Assembly: GCF_900105045.1 (NCBI RefSeq)
Contig: NZ_LT629739.1
Location: forward strand, 4,278,001-4,342,000
DNA length: 64,000 bases
Direction of reading: 5' to 3'
Source of the DNA: Brevibacterium picturae
GTDB taxonomy: Bacteria > Actinomycetota > Actinomycetes > Actinomycetales > Brevibacteriaceae
This document shows, one piece after another, positions 41,502 through 51,926 of the stretch. Below the pieces are notes generated by a model. The model saw only the letters and a list, made by a program, of their open reading frames with translations, made no database searches and had not been told where the DNA came from. How positions within the stretch are numbered: position 1 is the first letter of the stretch; every line of letters begins with the position of its first letter. The translations under genes were made by a program, and so were the position numbers.

Positions 41502-42248
41502 CTATTGATTCAGTACCGCCTGTTCACGCATATTATGAGTACCCGTATCGACCCAAATGGTGTTATGCACGATGCGATCCATGATCGCATCGGCATGGAC
41601 ACCGGAACCCAGTCGTTGGTGCCAGTCCTTCTTCGCGCACTGGGTACAGAACACCGCCGAAACACTGTCATAGCGGCGCTCGAGTATCTCCAGCAACATG
41701 CTGCGCATCGACTCGTCAGGATGATCGAGTAACCACTCATCGATGACCAGGAGAGTAAACGATGCGTATTTGCGGAGGAATTTCGTGCTCGCCTGCGGCT
41801 TGTCTTTCGCCAACGCCCACGCTTCTTCAAGATCGGGCATGCGAATGTAATGAGCCCGGATCCGGTGCTGACAGGCCTGCTTAGCCAATGCGCATCCCAG
41901 ATACGACTTCCCAGAACCGGTGAAGCCTTGGAACACCACGTTCTGCTGACGCTCGATGAACGAGCAAGTGGCCAGCTGGGCCAGGACGTTGCGGTCCAAA
42001 CCACGTTCCTCGACCCAGTCTAAGCGGCGTAGGTCCGCACCGGGATAGCGTAACCCCGCCCGACGGATCAGTCCCTCGACCTTTGCATGATTAAACGACG
42101 AGTGAGCCTCATCAACGACGAGTCGTAACCGGTCATCGAAGCCCATCCCCAGCACGAGGTCCTCGCCTTGACTCTCCAGGGCCTCCAACAAGGCGGTAGC
42201 GCCTATCTCACGCAGTTTCCGCTTGGTCTCCGTATCGGTCCCGCTCAT
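41502..42248 (-). CDS. istB: IS21 family helper ATPase IstB
   Basis: 248 residues from ATG 42248, apparently intact. Walker A is GFTGSGKS at 108-115 and Walker B LLVIDE at 166-171, with the IS21 pattern RRLDWVEERGLDRNVLAQL and a late RLGSGVHADAIMDRIVHNT. IstB is a DnaA/DnaC-like AAA+ protein that organises target DNA and activates the IstA transposase. It begins 14 bases after the end of istA, as in active IS21 elements. Since istA is split by the IS3 copy, the element should be unable to move by itself. Confidence 0.93.
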   Translation of the reverse strand: MSGTDTETKRKLREIGATALLEALESQGEDLVLGMGFDDRLRLVVDEAHSSFNHAKVEGLIRRAGLRYPGADLRRLDWVEERGLDRNVLAQLATCSFIERQQNVVFQGFTGSGKSYLGCALAKQACQHRIRAHYIRMPDLEEAWALAKDKPQASTKFLRKYASFTLLVIDEWLLDHPDESMRSMLLEILERRYDSVSAVFCTQCAKKDWHQRLGSGVHADAIMDRIVHNTIWVDTGTHNMREQAVLNQ

Positions 42249-42665
42249 TTGGCCCCTCCTGCTTAATAAGAGGCACCACGCACATACCCGCCATGCTCCA
42301 CACCCTGTTCTCGCGGCGGTCTCAGCTCGGCGGCCTTGTCTTGCCCGGTGGCCAGGATTGGTTTCAGGTGGGCATACCGGGGCGATCGCACGGGGCCTGC
42401 CAGTCCGATCCGGCAAGCCGCCTCGACCCGCTCGGCAGAATATCGCCGCGCCAGCCGCAGCACAGCCAGGCCGGCATCGAGTCCCTGCTCGTCCACGGGC
42501 ACGGACTCGAAGATCCGGTTGATGACCACCAGCGCCGACGGGCCGATCCTGCCCGCCCATTCCCTCACCCGCGCAGCATCCCACGGCTGGTATCTGTCAC
42601 CGGTGGGCAGATCGGCATCGTTGTGTCAAGCCCCGGGTTTCATAGAGGGCTATTTTCCTGGTTAT

Positions 42666-43535
42666 CTAAGCAGCCACCGACTCGGTATCACTCTGGTTGA
42701 TCCATTCAGAATGAACTTCGACCGGCGGCCGATAAGCAATGGCTGAATGCAGCCGGTCCTGGTTGTACCAAGACACCCACTTCGACGTCTCGGCCATGAC
42801 CTCAATCAACCCTGACCACTCACGACGATCAATCAATTCAGCCTTATAGACCGAATTCAGTGCCTCAGCCATGGCATTGTCATACGAGTCCCCACGGGAC
42901 CCCACCGAAGCCACGACCTCCGATTCGGCAAGGGTCTCGCCATAGCGAATCGATCGGAATTGAACGCCACGATCCGAGTGGTGGACAAGCCCCGATACAT
43001 CTTCGCCAGCACGGAACTTCGCAGCCAAAGCCATCGTCAACGCATCCCTGGCCAAGGACTCGCGCATATGGTTCGTCACCTGCCAACCCACGATCTCACG
43101 ATGGAATACATCCAGAATGAACGTCGTATACACCCACCCAGACCGCGTCGGAACATATGTAATGTCAGCGACCCAGAGACAGTTCGGCCCGTCCGCTTCG
43201 AACTCGCGTTCAACGAGATCGTCCGGGCATTCCTCGGCCCTGGCCGAGGCCGTCTTCGGACGCTTCCGCCTCCGACGGATCCCATCAATGCCCAGCTGGC
43301 GCATCAACCGCTCGATGGTGCACCGGGCGATGTTGCCGAACCGGTCACCGTACTCACGGGTGACCGCCTTCCACATCTTGCGCACCCCGTAACACGAGTA
43401 GTTCGCCTCATAGACGTCTTTGATGACGACCAACAGTTCCCGGTCCCGCAGGGCCCGGGCTGAGGGTTCACGCAACTTGTACGCGTAATACGAGCTCACA
43501 GCAATCCGTGCAGCAGTCCCTTTCAGGGCGCGCAC
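42666..43535 (-). CDS. IS3 family transposase OrfB (DDE catalytic part)
   Basis: 289 residues counted from the first Met; the frame stays open upstream through IKVIVAFIDENKHEFGVEP, which is the usual OrfB beginning and overlaps the end of orfA. The catalytic triad is D124 (VADITYVPT), D188 (HHSDRGVQ) and E224 (AMAEALNS), with exactly 35 residues between the second D and the E. Other landmarks are CYGVRKMWKAV and WYNQDRLHSAIAYRPP. It is most likely made only as an OrfAB fusion by -1 frameshifting. No inactivating change is seen. Confidence 0.93.
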   Translation of the reverse strand: MRALKGTAARIAVSSYYAYKLREPSARALRDRELLVVIKDVYEANYSCYGVRKMWKAVTREYGDRFGNIARCTIERLMRQLGIDGIRRRRKRPKTASARAEECPDDLVEREFEADGPNCLWVADITYVPTRSGWVYTTFILDVFHREIVGWQVTNHMRESLARDALTMALAAKFRAGEDVSGLVHHSDRGVQFRSIRYGETLAESEVVASVGSRGDSYDNAMAEALNSVYKAELIDRREWSGLIEVMAETSKWVSWYNQDRLHSAIAYRPPVEVHSEWINQSDTESVAA

Positions 43536-43585
43536 GATTGGCTCGACTCCAAACTCGTGTTTGTTCTCGTCGATGAAGGCAACGA

Positions 43586-43897
43586 TTACTTTGATGGGCG
43601 GTCGAGCTCCGCCGCGAAGAAAGCCGAGGCCTTCTTCAGGATCTCGTTCGCCCGTCTGGCTTCAGTCAGCTCGGCACGTAGCCGGCGGTTCTCAGCCTCT
43701 AGGTCGACAGACTCCGTCGGCGTAGCCTTCCCGGAGTCCTTGTGCTTGCGCACCCAGACTCGCAGGGTTTCCTTGCTGAGCCCGAGCTCGTTCGCGACGC
43801 GGGTGATTGCCCCGTTCGCTGTCTCGGGGTCAGCTTGAGCATGGATGACGAGTTCGACGGCACGAGCCTTGAGCTCGTCGGTGTATTTCACTGGCAC
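43586..43897 (-). CDS. IS3 family transposase OrfA (helix-turn-helix, leucine zipper)
   Basis: 103 residues from GTG 43897, which has GAAGGAGA upstream; a Met seven codons earlier is also in frame. It carries the helix-turn-helix KYTDELKARAVELVI...VANELGLSKETLRVWVRKHK and a C-terminal coiled coil VDLEAENRRLRAELTEARRANEILKKAS. OrfA binds the element ends and oligomerises. The stop lies downstream of the start of the OrfB frame, and the T TTC TTC run in KASAFF is a plausible -1 slippery site joining the two. Confidence 0.9.
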   Translation of the reverse strand: MPVKYTDELKARAVELVIHAQADPETANGAITRVANELGLSKETLRVWVRKHKDSGKATPTESVDLEAENRRLRAELTEARRANEILKKASAFFAAELDRPSK

Positions 43898-45304
43898 GAG
43901 AGAATCTCCTTCTTCCAATCTCCCTGCCTCTATTATCCCCGGAGCGATTCATTGCTCCGATACGCGTTGGCCGTGCCCTCGGGAAGCAGCAGATGACTCG
44001 ACAGCCGCTCGGTACCCCGATAGGTCTGCAACACCCGGTCAGTGATGCGCAGATCGACTTTCGTCCCGATGTGCGCGAACGGGACTGAGTAATGGTTGCG
44101 TTCCCACACCACGTGCCCGTTGCGAGCGACCCGCCGACCATAGACCCACCTGCTGATCTCATAGGCCACCTGCGGCAAGGGCGTCAGCAGCGACTGTTCT
44201 TCAGCGGCGAAGACGCTGGCCCTCGACCCTGGCCGCTTCTGGAACTCTTCAGCGTTATAGGCTGCCACTCGTTCAATGATCGCGGTCCTCAACTCCGGCA
44301 GCGTGGCGAACCGGCGATGCCGGAGCCCGGCAATGACCCAGGTCGCGACATGAGACACAGTGTTGTCCACGCTGGCCTTGTCTTTCGGTGCTCTGATCCT
44401 GCCCGGCAGCACCGCCGCACTGTAGTGGCCAGCCATCTCTCGATAGGCATCGTTGAGCACGACTTCGCCCTCGCGGGGGTGCTTGATCACCCCGGGCTTC
44501 AAATTAACCGGCACCAACCTCGGGACCGAACCGCCCAAGGCTTCGAACATCGCTACATGGGCTCGCAGCCAGGTGTCTTGCTTCATATCCACAGCAGGCT
44601 CAACGAAGGCATACCGGCTAAAGGGCAGACATCCCACGAACAAATAGACGGTCCTCGCCTTCCCGGTAGCCAGATCATGCAACAACATCGTCGGTCCCGA
44701 CCAGTCCACCTCGACTGTCTGGGCTGCTTTGTGCCCGACTCTCGACGCGGCTCCGGTGACAAGGACATGGCGTTGGTAGGTCCGACAGAATCGGTCATAG
44801 CCCATCGCTGGGGCGCCCGTTGCGAAACAGGTGTCGGCGTATTCGCCGTGGAGCAGCTTCAGCGTCACCCCGACCCGGGCCAACTCCATGTGGACTGACT
44901 CCCAGTCGGGTTGAGTGAACACGCTCTGGTGCTCGCCCCGGCCCGGGAACACCAACTCGTACACTTCACTGTCGGCGCGGTCTTTGACGTCGTCCCAACC
45001 GAGCCCGGCCGCATCCGCGGCCTCCAGCACCGCGGTGACCGATTTCCGAGACATCGCCTGTGATGCCGCGATCGCCCGTGCGGACAGGCCTTCTGCACGT
45101 AACTGCAACACCAACTTGGCCCTGATTTTCCGTATCATGAATGGTCTCCTTCTACCGTGTGCCCAATACACACCGTGGAAGGAGCCTAAGCCCGGTGGTC
45201 CCCAAGCACACCATGGCTGGTCCCCAGGGCAACTATTGAGAGATCAACGCGCTGGCACCCGAACACACGACTGGTGGTCCCCAAACGAGCTAATATTCAG
45301 TTGG

Positions 45305-45587
45305 TGCCAGGCGGAATTCCGACCGGCAGTCGGGCTGATGCCGCACCGTCGACAGCCCGATAAGTCGTGACGAAGAGTGTCCGACAACTCGATATGAAGA
45401 GTGTCAGAAAAGTCGCTACACAACACCCACTCGATGGCGCGAGCCAAGGGCCATATGGGCCAGGGAGATGTACATTCCGGTGGGAGCAGCGGACACGATC
45501 ACGCACGGACACATGCGGCAGACGCGATCGCGGCTGGTGGACATGCCGTGTCGAACGCCAACGTTCTGGGTCGCTTCCTCGTTCGAA
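45305..45587. other. Short gene-free stretch right of the IS21 element
   Basis: Nothing recognisable; several short frames are open by chance. Before the IS21 insertion this was continuous with 40678-41387. Confidence 0.5.
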
Positions 45588-45631
45588 GACGTTGATGGCC
45601 CGGACTCAAATGAGTCCGGGCCATCAACGTC
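45588..45631. terminator. Perfect 21-bp stem terminator of the ctaCDF operon
   Basis: GACGTTGATGGCCCGGACTCA pairs perfectly with its complement around AA, 31 bases after the ctaF stop on the minus strand. Confidence 0.9.
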
Positions 45632-45661
45632 AGCTTTTACACGTGTTCGCTATTCAGCTCA

Positions 45662-46059
45662 TCAGTGGGCGTGGTCACCACGATCGTGTTCGTAGGCCAG
45701 ACCGACGAGAGCGACCAAGCCGAGCACAGCTCCGAAGGGGAAGATCCACCAACCCATGGCAATTCCGTAGAACGCCACAGCCGCTGCACCGGCACACGCG
45801 ATCGGCCACCAGCTCCAAGGGCTGAAGAAGCCGTAGTCCGCATCGGCATCGGAGATCTCCGCATGCTCATTGTCCTGGGGCTGGCGACCGACGCGACGGT
45901 CTGTCAGCCACAGGTAGACGCCGATCATCAAGGCCATCGCACCGACGAGGAGCAGTGCCGGGAATCCGACCATCTCAGAGAAGTCGGTGTAGAAACCGTA
46001 GAAGACTCCAACGGCTGCGAAGAAGAGGCCACAGATCACGAAGACATAGATCGAGGATT

Positions 46060-46063
<4 letters not shown>
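45662..46063 (-). CDS. ctaF: Cytochrome c oxidase subunit IV (actinobacterial type)
   Basis: 133 residues with four hydrophobic helices: two at the N-terminus (IYVFVICGLFFAAVGVFYGF, FPALLLVGAMALMIGVYLWLT) and two at the C-terminus (WWPIACAGAAAVAFYGIAMG, FPFGAVLGLVALVGLAY), separated by an acidic loop and the conserved YGFFSPWSWWP. The short His-ending tail DRGDHAH is usual. It stabilises the aa3 oxidase in actinobacteria. Its ATG overlaps the ctaD stop by 4 bases (ATGA), and it closes the ctaCDF operon. Confidence 0.94.
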
Positions 46064-47753
<1,690 letters not shown>

Positions 47754-47757
<4 letters not shown>

Positions 47758-48626
47758 TTTTCAGCACCTTCTTTCGGGTACCAGTTGCGATCGTACTCAG
47801 GACCGAGCTGGCCGGTGTTGCCCTTGTCGGCGAGGGACTGAGTGTAGTCCTCGAACTCGGCCTTGGAGACGACCTTCACGTTGAAGAGCATCTCCGAGTG
47901 GTACTCACCACACAGCTCGGCGCACTTGCCCACGTACTCGCCTTCTTTCTCGGCGCGCAGATGCAGACTCTGGTCGTGACCAGGGATCATGTCGCGCTTC
48001 TCGAGGAATGCGGGGACCCAGAACGAGTGGATGACATCGCGTGAATGAAGTTTGATCTCGAGGTCGGTGTCGACCGGGAGGTAGAGGGTCGGCGCCGTCT
48101 CCCCCGGCTTCTCGGATCCATCGAGGTGAACCTGCGTTCCCGCGAAGTACACGTCTTGATTGACGTAGTTGAAGTCCCATGCCCATTGCTTGGCAGCGAC
48201 TTCGATGACCTGTTCACCCGGAGTGGTGTCGTCGGTCGTCTTCTCCATGACCTGGACGCTCTGGAAGAAGAATCCGAGGACCAAGATGACTGGAGTGACC
48301 GTGAACAGGATTTCGATCGGCATACTGTAGCGCAGCTGCACAGGCAGTCCGCGATCGTTCTTGCGGCGGCGGTAGGCGATCATCGACCACAGAATGAGCC
48401 CCCACACGATCAGCCCCACGATCAGCAGAGCTATCCACGCACCGTTCCACAGCGAGGTGTATGCCTCAGTGTGATTGGTGGCGCCCTGTGATTCGGCGGG
48501 GAAGAAACCTGTGGAGATCTGCTCTTTCGTACAGCCGGACAGCAACGCCAGTACAGCGACGGCGCCCAGAGTGCCGAGCCGCTTCGCCCAGGACCTTCCC
48601 GGTCCTGCCTGATTCGGAGAATCCAC
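47754..48626 (-). CDS. ctaC: Cytochrome c oxidase subunit II
   Basis: 290 residues. A lipoprotein signal ends in ALLSGC, so C32 is probably lipidated. Two membrane helices follow (IALLIVGLIVWGLILWSMIAY, MPIEILFTVTPVILVLGFFF), then the cupredoxin domain with the CuA site: H in DVIHSFWVP and C-x3-C-x3-H-x2-M in CAELCGEYHSEM. It accepts electrons from QcrC. It is the first gene of ctaCDF, and the 109-base upstream region contains a dyad like the one before ctaE. Confidence 0.97.
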
Positions 48627-48699
48627 GTGCAGCCTTTCACAACCGTATTCGTCGTGCGGGTGCCCGAACGACGAATTCTTACTATGTCAGTTACCAGAG

Positions 48700-48717
48700 T
48701 ACCGCTACAAGCGGTAG
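48700..48717. promoter_or_regulatory. Dyad upstream of ctaC, matching the ctaE dyad
   Basis: TACCGCT-ACA-AGCGGTA is a perfect 7-bp inverted repeat at 48700-48716. It contains CTAC-N5-GTAG (48705-48717). With its flanks, CGCTACA-N4-GTAGAAA on the plus strand, it matches the sequence before ctaE. It lies about 75-90 bases upstream of the ctaC start. Confidence 0.5.
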
Positions 48718-48735
48718 AAATTCACATGCGAATGA

Positions 48736-49440
48736 TCATTTGTTGAGAATAACCTGACAACGATCCCCGCGGAGAGCGGAATCTAGCCGAGTGGAGTAGT
48801 CAAGACCGCTGATCTCCGACACGCCGAGGCTCGCCAGATGTGGTGTCTGCCACTGCGTGTCGATGAGCCATTCAGGGCTGTCGTCTTTCACATCGATCGA
48901 GGTGGGAAGCGTCGCGGTGGTGGTTTCCGAGTTCGGTTCGGCCAGGTGGTGGCGCGCAGTGGCGTCGAAGAGGGACACGAGGTGAACGAGTGCAGCCTTG
49001 GAGGCATCGCGCTGCTTGTGAAACATCGATTCTCCGGCGAAGAAGGACCCCATGGCGACGCCGTAGAGTCCTCCGACGAGGACCCCGTCCGATCTGACCT
49101 CGACCGAATGCGCCCATCCGTCTGCGTGAAGCCCCTGGTAGAGGCCGATGATGTCTTCTGTGATCCAGCTGCCCGGTCTGTTGGGGTCCGCACAGGCACG
49201 GATGACGTGCTCGAAATCGGTGTTGACGCTGCACTCGAAGTGGCGCATCGATTTGCGCAGACTCTTGCTGATCTTGAGGTCTCCGGGCAGGAGAACGCCG
49301 CGTCGTCGCGGAGCCCACCAGCCCATTCGCCCGGTACCGCCGCTGCCGACGCCCATCGGGAACAGCCCGGCCCGATATGAAGAGAGGACCTGGGTCTGCG
49401 TTGCCGTATATGACACGGCGCGCAGATCCTCCAGGTCCAT
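48736..49440 (-). CDS. aat: Leucyl/phenylalanyl-tRNA--protein transferase
   Basis: 234 residues of the Aat family: YRAGLFPMGVG, GWWAPRRRGVLLPGDLKISKSLRK, SWITEDIIGLYQGLHADGWAHSVEV, LVGGLYGVAMGSFFAGESMFHKQRDASKAAL and the late WLIDTQWQTPHLASLG. It transfers Leu or Phe from tRNA to N-terminal Arg or Lys of proteins, marking them for ClpS-ClpAP/ClpCP (N-degron pathway). The motif usually written WSPDPR appears as WAPRRR here. It ends about 110 bases upstream of ctaC's start on the same strand but is probably a separate unit. Confidence 0.93.
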   Translation of the reverse strand: MDLEDLRAVSYTATQTQVLSSYRAGLFPMGVGSGGTGRMGWWAPRRRGVLLPGDLKISKSLRKSMRHFECSVNTDFEHVIRACADPNRPGSWITEDIIGLYQGLHADGWAHSVEVRSDGVLVGGLYGVAMGSFFAGESMFHKQRDASKAALVHLVSLFDATARHHLAEPNSETTTATLPTSIDVKDDSPEWLIDTQWQTPHLASLGVSEISGLDYSTRLDSALRGDRCQVILNK

Positions 49441-49476
49441 CTCAGTGACTTTCAGGTCTGTTTCAGCAGGCTGACA

Positions 49477-49830
49477 TCAGTGGAACGAGTCGCCGCAGGC
49501 GCAGGAACCGCCGGCGTTCGGGTTGTCGATCGTGAAGCCCTGCTTCTCGATGGTGTCTGCAAAATCGATGGTCGAGCCGCCGAGGTAGGGCACGCTCATC
49601 CGGTCGACGATGACCTCGACGCCGTCGAAGTCGCGCACAGCATCACCGTCGAGCTGACGCTCGTCGAAATAGAGCTGATAGATCAGACCAGAGCAGCCGC
49701 CGGGCTGTACGGCCACGCGCAGACGCAGGTCATCGCGACCTTCCTGCTGCAGGAGGCTGCGCACCTTCTCGGCTGCCGTGCTCGACAGTTCGACCTCATG
49801 CGTGGCCATCGCTTCGTTCATCACAGTCAT
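49477..49830 (-). CDS. erpA: Iron-sulfur cluster insertion protein ErpA
   Basis: 117 residues of the A-type carrier (HesB/IscA) family. The three cluster-binding cysteines are in QPGGCSGLIYQL and the C-terminal GGSCACGDSF. AAGGAG stands before the ATG at 49830. A-type carriers pass [Fe-S] clusters to apoproteins; here likely clients in the window include QcrA and the lipoyl synthase LipA, which is an inference. The gene is 36 bases upstream of aat on the same strand and downstream of an M20 dipeptidase. Confidence 0.92.
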   Translation of the reverse strand: MTVMNEAMATHEVELSSTAAEKVRSLLQQEGRDDLRLRVAVQPGGCSGLIYQLYFDERQLDGDAVRDFDGVEVIVDRMSVPYLGGSTIDFADTIEKQGFTIDNPNAGGSCACGDSFH

Positions 49831-49914
49831 GGTTACTCCTTATTTCGATCCTGCCTGCCTCCAGGCTACACCGCCGACAACGTCATTGACGGTGATCCTA
49901 TTCCCGATTCGCCC

Positions 49915-51288
49915 TCAGCCGGCGGCCAGTCCTTGCAGAAGAAGCGCCTCCGCGACGATCGCTGCCTTGAAATCCGGCAGGTAGAGCGACTCATTTGCGC
50001 TGTGTGCCCGGGCATCCGGATCCTCGACTCCGGTGACCAGAATGGAGGCCTGCGGGAAGACTTCGAGCAGATCGGCGATGAAGGGAATCGAGCCGCCGAT
50101 GCCCATGGTCACGGACTCCTGCCCCCAGGCCTCGGTGAGCGCGCGTCGCGCGGTGTGCACCACGGGGTCGCTCATATCGGCCTGCCAAGGACTGCCGCCC
50201 TCTGTGTCTCCGATGGTCAGGGTGGCGCCGAAGGGAAGATTCTCGCGCAGGTGCCGCTCGACGGCTTCGACGGCGTTGTCGGGTGAGTCTCCCGGTGCCA
50301 GCCGAATCGACAGTTTTGCCTTCAGGCTCGACTGGAGGGTGTTCGAGGAGACGTCGACGTCGGGGGTGTCGAGTCCGATGACGGTGATCGACGGCTGTGT
50401 CCACAGTCGTGATGCCAGTGATCCGGAGCCGATGAGCGAGGTCGAATCGAGAACACCCGAGTCGGCGCGGATTGTGGGCTCTTCGTAGTCGATCTCGCTG
50501 GCAGTCTGTGACTTGAGACCGCAGACGGCAACGGAACCGTTCTCATCGTGGAGGCTGCCCAGGACCCGTGTCATTGCCAGCATCGCGTCGGGAACGATGC
50601 CGCCGTACAGTCCCGAATGCACGGCATGGTCGAGAGTGGAGATGTCGAATTCGATGGCGCACATGCCGCGCAGACTCGTTGTCAATGCAGGCGTACCGGC
50701 CGCCCAATTGCCGGAGTCGGCGACGACGATGACATCGGCGGCGAGCCTGTCCCGATAGGTTTCTAAGAAATTGCGGAAGCTGGGGCTGCCTGCCTCTTCC
50801 TCGCCCTCGATGAAGAGAGTCACGCCCACGTCGAGCCGGTCTGCCAGGAGACGCAGTGCGGTGAAGTGAACCATGATGCCCGCCTTGTCGTCGGCGGCTC
50901 CACGACCGAAGAGCCGGTCCCCCGTTCTGGTGGCGGTGAAGGGTTCGGTGTCCCACGTTTCGGTCCTGCCCGGAGGTTGGACGTCGTGGTGTGCGTAGAG
51001 CAGCACGGTCGGGGCGCCAGCGGGGGCCGGCACCGAGGCGACGACGGCCGGGTACCCAGCGGTGCCGTCTTCCTGGGCTGCGCTTAGAATCTCCACGTCG
51101 AGACCGAGGCTGCGGGCGAGGCCGGCAACAGCCTCGGCGCTGGCGCGAACGTTCGCGGGATCGAAGCTCGGCCAGGCAACCGAAGGAATCGCCACGAGAT
51201 CGCTCAGGTGCTCGATGACCTCGTCGAAAATGGTGTCGAGTTCGGTATGCAGTTGTGCACTGTCAAGTGCGGAAGTCGATTCGCTCAT
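49915..51288 (-). CDS. M20 family dipeptidase
   Basis: 457 residues from ATG 51288 (TTTGGAGA upstream; the longer in-frame start is not supported). Metal ligands are in LLYAHHDVQPP (H, D), GRGAADDKAGI (bridging D), the general base in FIEGEEEAGS and DSGNWA, and the terminal His in DARAHSANES. This is the M20F/PepV-CNDP-like dipeptidase group, which hydrolyses a wide range of dipeptides in the cytoplasm. It is divergent from the DUF3043 gene with 23 bases between start codons, so their promoters must overlap. Confidence 0.92.
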   Translation of the reverse strand: MSESTSALDSAQLHTELDTIFDEVIEHLSDLVAIPSVAWPSFDPANVRASAEAVAGLARSLGLDVEILSAAQEDGTAGYPAVVASVPAPAGAPTVLLYAHHDVQPPGRTETWDTEPFTATRTGDRLFGRGAADDKAGIMVHFTALRLLADRLDVGVTLFIEGEEEAGSPSFRNFLETYRDRLAADVIVVADSGNWAAGTPALTTSLRGMCAIEFDISTLDHAVHSGLYGGIVPDAMLAMTRVLGSLHDENGSVAVCGLKSQTASEIDYEEPTIRADSGVLDSTSLIGSGSLASRLWTQPSITVIGLDTPDVDVSSNTLQSSLKAKLSIRLAPGDSPDNAVEAVERHLRENLPFGATLTIGDTEGGSPWQADMSDPVVHTARRALTEAWGQESVTMGIGGSIPFIADLLEVFPQASILVTGVEDPDARAHSANESLYLPDFKAAIVAEALLLQGLAAG

Positions 51289-51298
51289 TCTCCAAAGG

Positions 51299-51311
51299 TA
51301 GTATTGATTAG
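51299..51311 (+). promoter_or_regulatory. Probable leaderless promoter of the DUF3043 gene
   Basis: TAGTAT (51299-51304) fits the -10 pattern TANNNT and ends 7 bases before the GTG start at 51312. No ribosome site is present between them. Confidence 0.4.
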
Positions 51312-51926
51312 GTGTTCGGAAGCAAAAAATCTCATGAGGATGCGCAATCCTCCGACAATCGACCGGTGAACGATGACGGTTCACGCCCCGAAGCTGCCTC
51401 GCAGCGTGAGGCGGAACAGAAGAAGGGACGGCCAACGCCCAAGCGCAGCGAGCAGGAATCGGTGCGCAAGCGGCCGCTGGTTTCGAAGGATCGCAAGGTG
51501 GCGAACCAGAAGGCCAAGGAACAGACGCGCAAGGACCGCGATCGTGCCCGCATCGGCATGATGAATGGCGAAGAGCAGTACCTCACGCGCCGTGACAAAG
51601 GCCCACAGCGTCGTTACGTTCGCAACTACATCGATGCCCGTTTCTCCATCGGAGAACTGTTCATCCCTGCGGCGATCCTGATTCTGGTCGTGGCGTTCAC
51701 TCAGCCAGTGGCCATCCAGCAGTACTTCACCTACGCAGTCTGGGGTCTGCTGGCATTGGTCATCCTCGACGGCATCATCGTCAACTACATCCTCAAGGGA
51801 CGGCTGAGGGCCAAGTTCGGAACCGTCGAACGCGGGCTGGCGTTCTACGCGATCATGCGCAGCGTCCAACTGCGGCCGCTGCGCATGCCGAAGCCGCAGG
51901 TCAAACGCCGCGAGTACCCCGAGTGA
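51312..51926 (+). CDS. DUF3043 family membrane protein
   Basis: 204 residues from GTG 51312, starting MFGSKKSHEDAQ. A long basic/polar N-terminal region (KKGRPTPKRSEQESVRKRPLV, then KAKEQTRKDRDRARIGMMNGEEQYLTRRDKGP) leads to two membrane helices (LFIPAAILILVVAFTQPVAI, VWGLLALVILDGIIVNYIL) and a short cytoplasmic tail with RLRAKFG. This is the standard DUF3043 layout found only in actinobacteria; no function is known to me. The start lacks a ribosome site, consistent with leaderless translation. Its 3' end overlaps pyrD tail to tail by 26 bases. Confidence 0.88.
   Translation: MFGSKKSHEDAQSSDNRPVNDDGSRPEAASQREAEQKKGRPTPKRSEQESVRKRPLVSKDRKVANQKAKEQTRKDRDRARIGMMNGEEQYLTRRDKGPQRRYVRNYIDARFSIGELFIPAAILILVVAFTQPVAIQQYFTYAVWGLLALVILDGIIVNYILKGRLRAKFGTVERGLAFYAIMRSVQLRPLRMPKPQVKRREYPE

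Larger units (their letters stand above)
42624..43951 (-). mobile_element. IS3-family insertion sequence (1328 bp) inside istA
   Basis: Terminal inverted repeats of 25 bases, TGTCAAGCCCCGGG... on the left and TGAATCGCTCCGGGG... read inward from the right, match at 17 positions including the shared ATAGAGG inner end. Two overlapping-phase frames, orfA and orfB, lie on the minus strand. The size, the TG...CA ends, the DD(35)E transposase and the 3-bp duplication all fit IS3. The copy appears complete, so it may still be mobile. Confidence 0.92.
42621..43954. repeat. 3-bp target site duplication of the IS3-family element
   Basis: TTG at 42621-42623 and 43952-43954 flanks the element. Three-base duplications are normal for IS3-family insertions. 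Confidence 0.85.
42263..45138 (-). pseudogene. istA: IS21 transposase istA, split by the IS3-family insertion
   Basis: The 5' part runs from ATG 45138 (GAAGGAGA upstream) to 43955 and holds MIRKIRAKLVLQLRAEGLSA, the DDE-type core opening with TVEVDWSGPTMLLHD and the tail LLLPEGTANAYRS. The 3' part at 42263-42623 encodes NDADLPTGDRYQPWDAARVR to PRYAHLKPILATGQDK. Removing the IS3 copy and one TTG rejoins them in frame as AYRSNDADLP, giving 514 codons, a normal IstA length. As it stands the reading frame enters IS3 sequence and stops after ...YRSNESLRG, so the transposase is truncated and very probably inactive. Confidence 0.92.
41388..45299 (-). mobile_element. IS21-family insertion sequence, interrupted by an IS3-family copy
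   Basis: The ends are imperfect inverted repeats starting TGAGTATTTG (left) and TGAATATTAG (right, read inward), sharing TTGGGGnCCA; 18 of the first 25 positions match. Further TGGTCCCC-type copies inside both ends are the multiple terminal repeats usual for IS21. It carries istA and istB on the minus strand. Without the nested IS3 copy it would be about 2.58 kb, a normal IS21 size. It lies between the facing terminators of the qcr and cta operons, so neither operon is broken. Confidence 0.9.
41383..45304. repeat. 5-bp target site duplication of the IS21-family element
   Basis: GTTGG stands at 41383-41387 and again at 45300-45304, directly outside the element's terminal TG and CA. This shows a simple transposition event and defines the element's ends. 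Confidence 0.85.

Noticed and set aside
45551..45570. LexA (SOS) box CGAAC...GTTC near 45553
   Set aside because: The spacing is two bases too long for the actinobacterial SOS box and no gene starts nearby.
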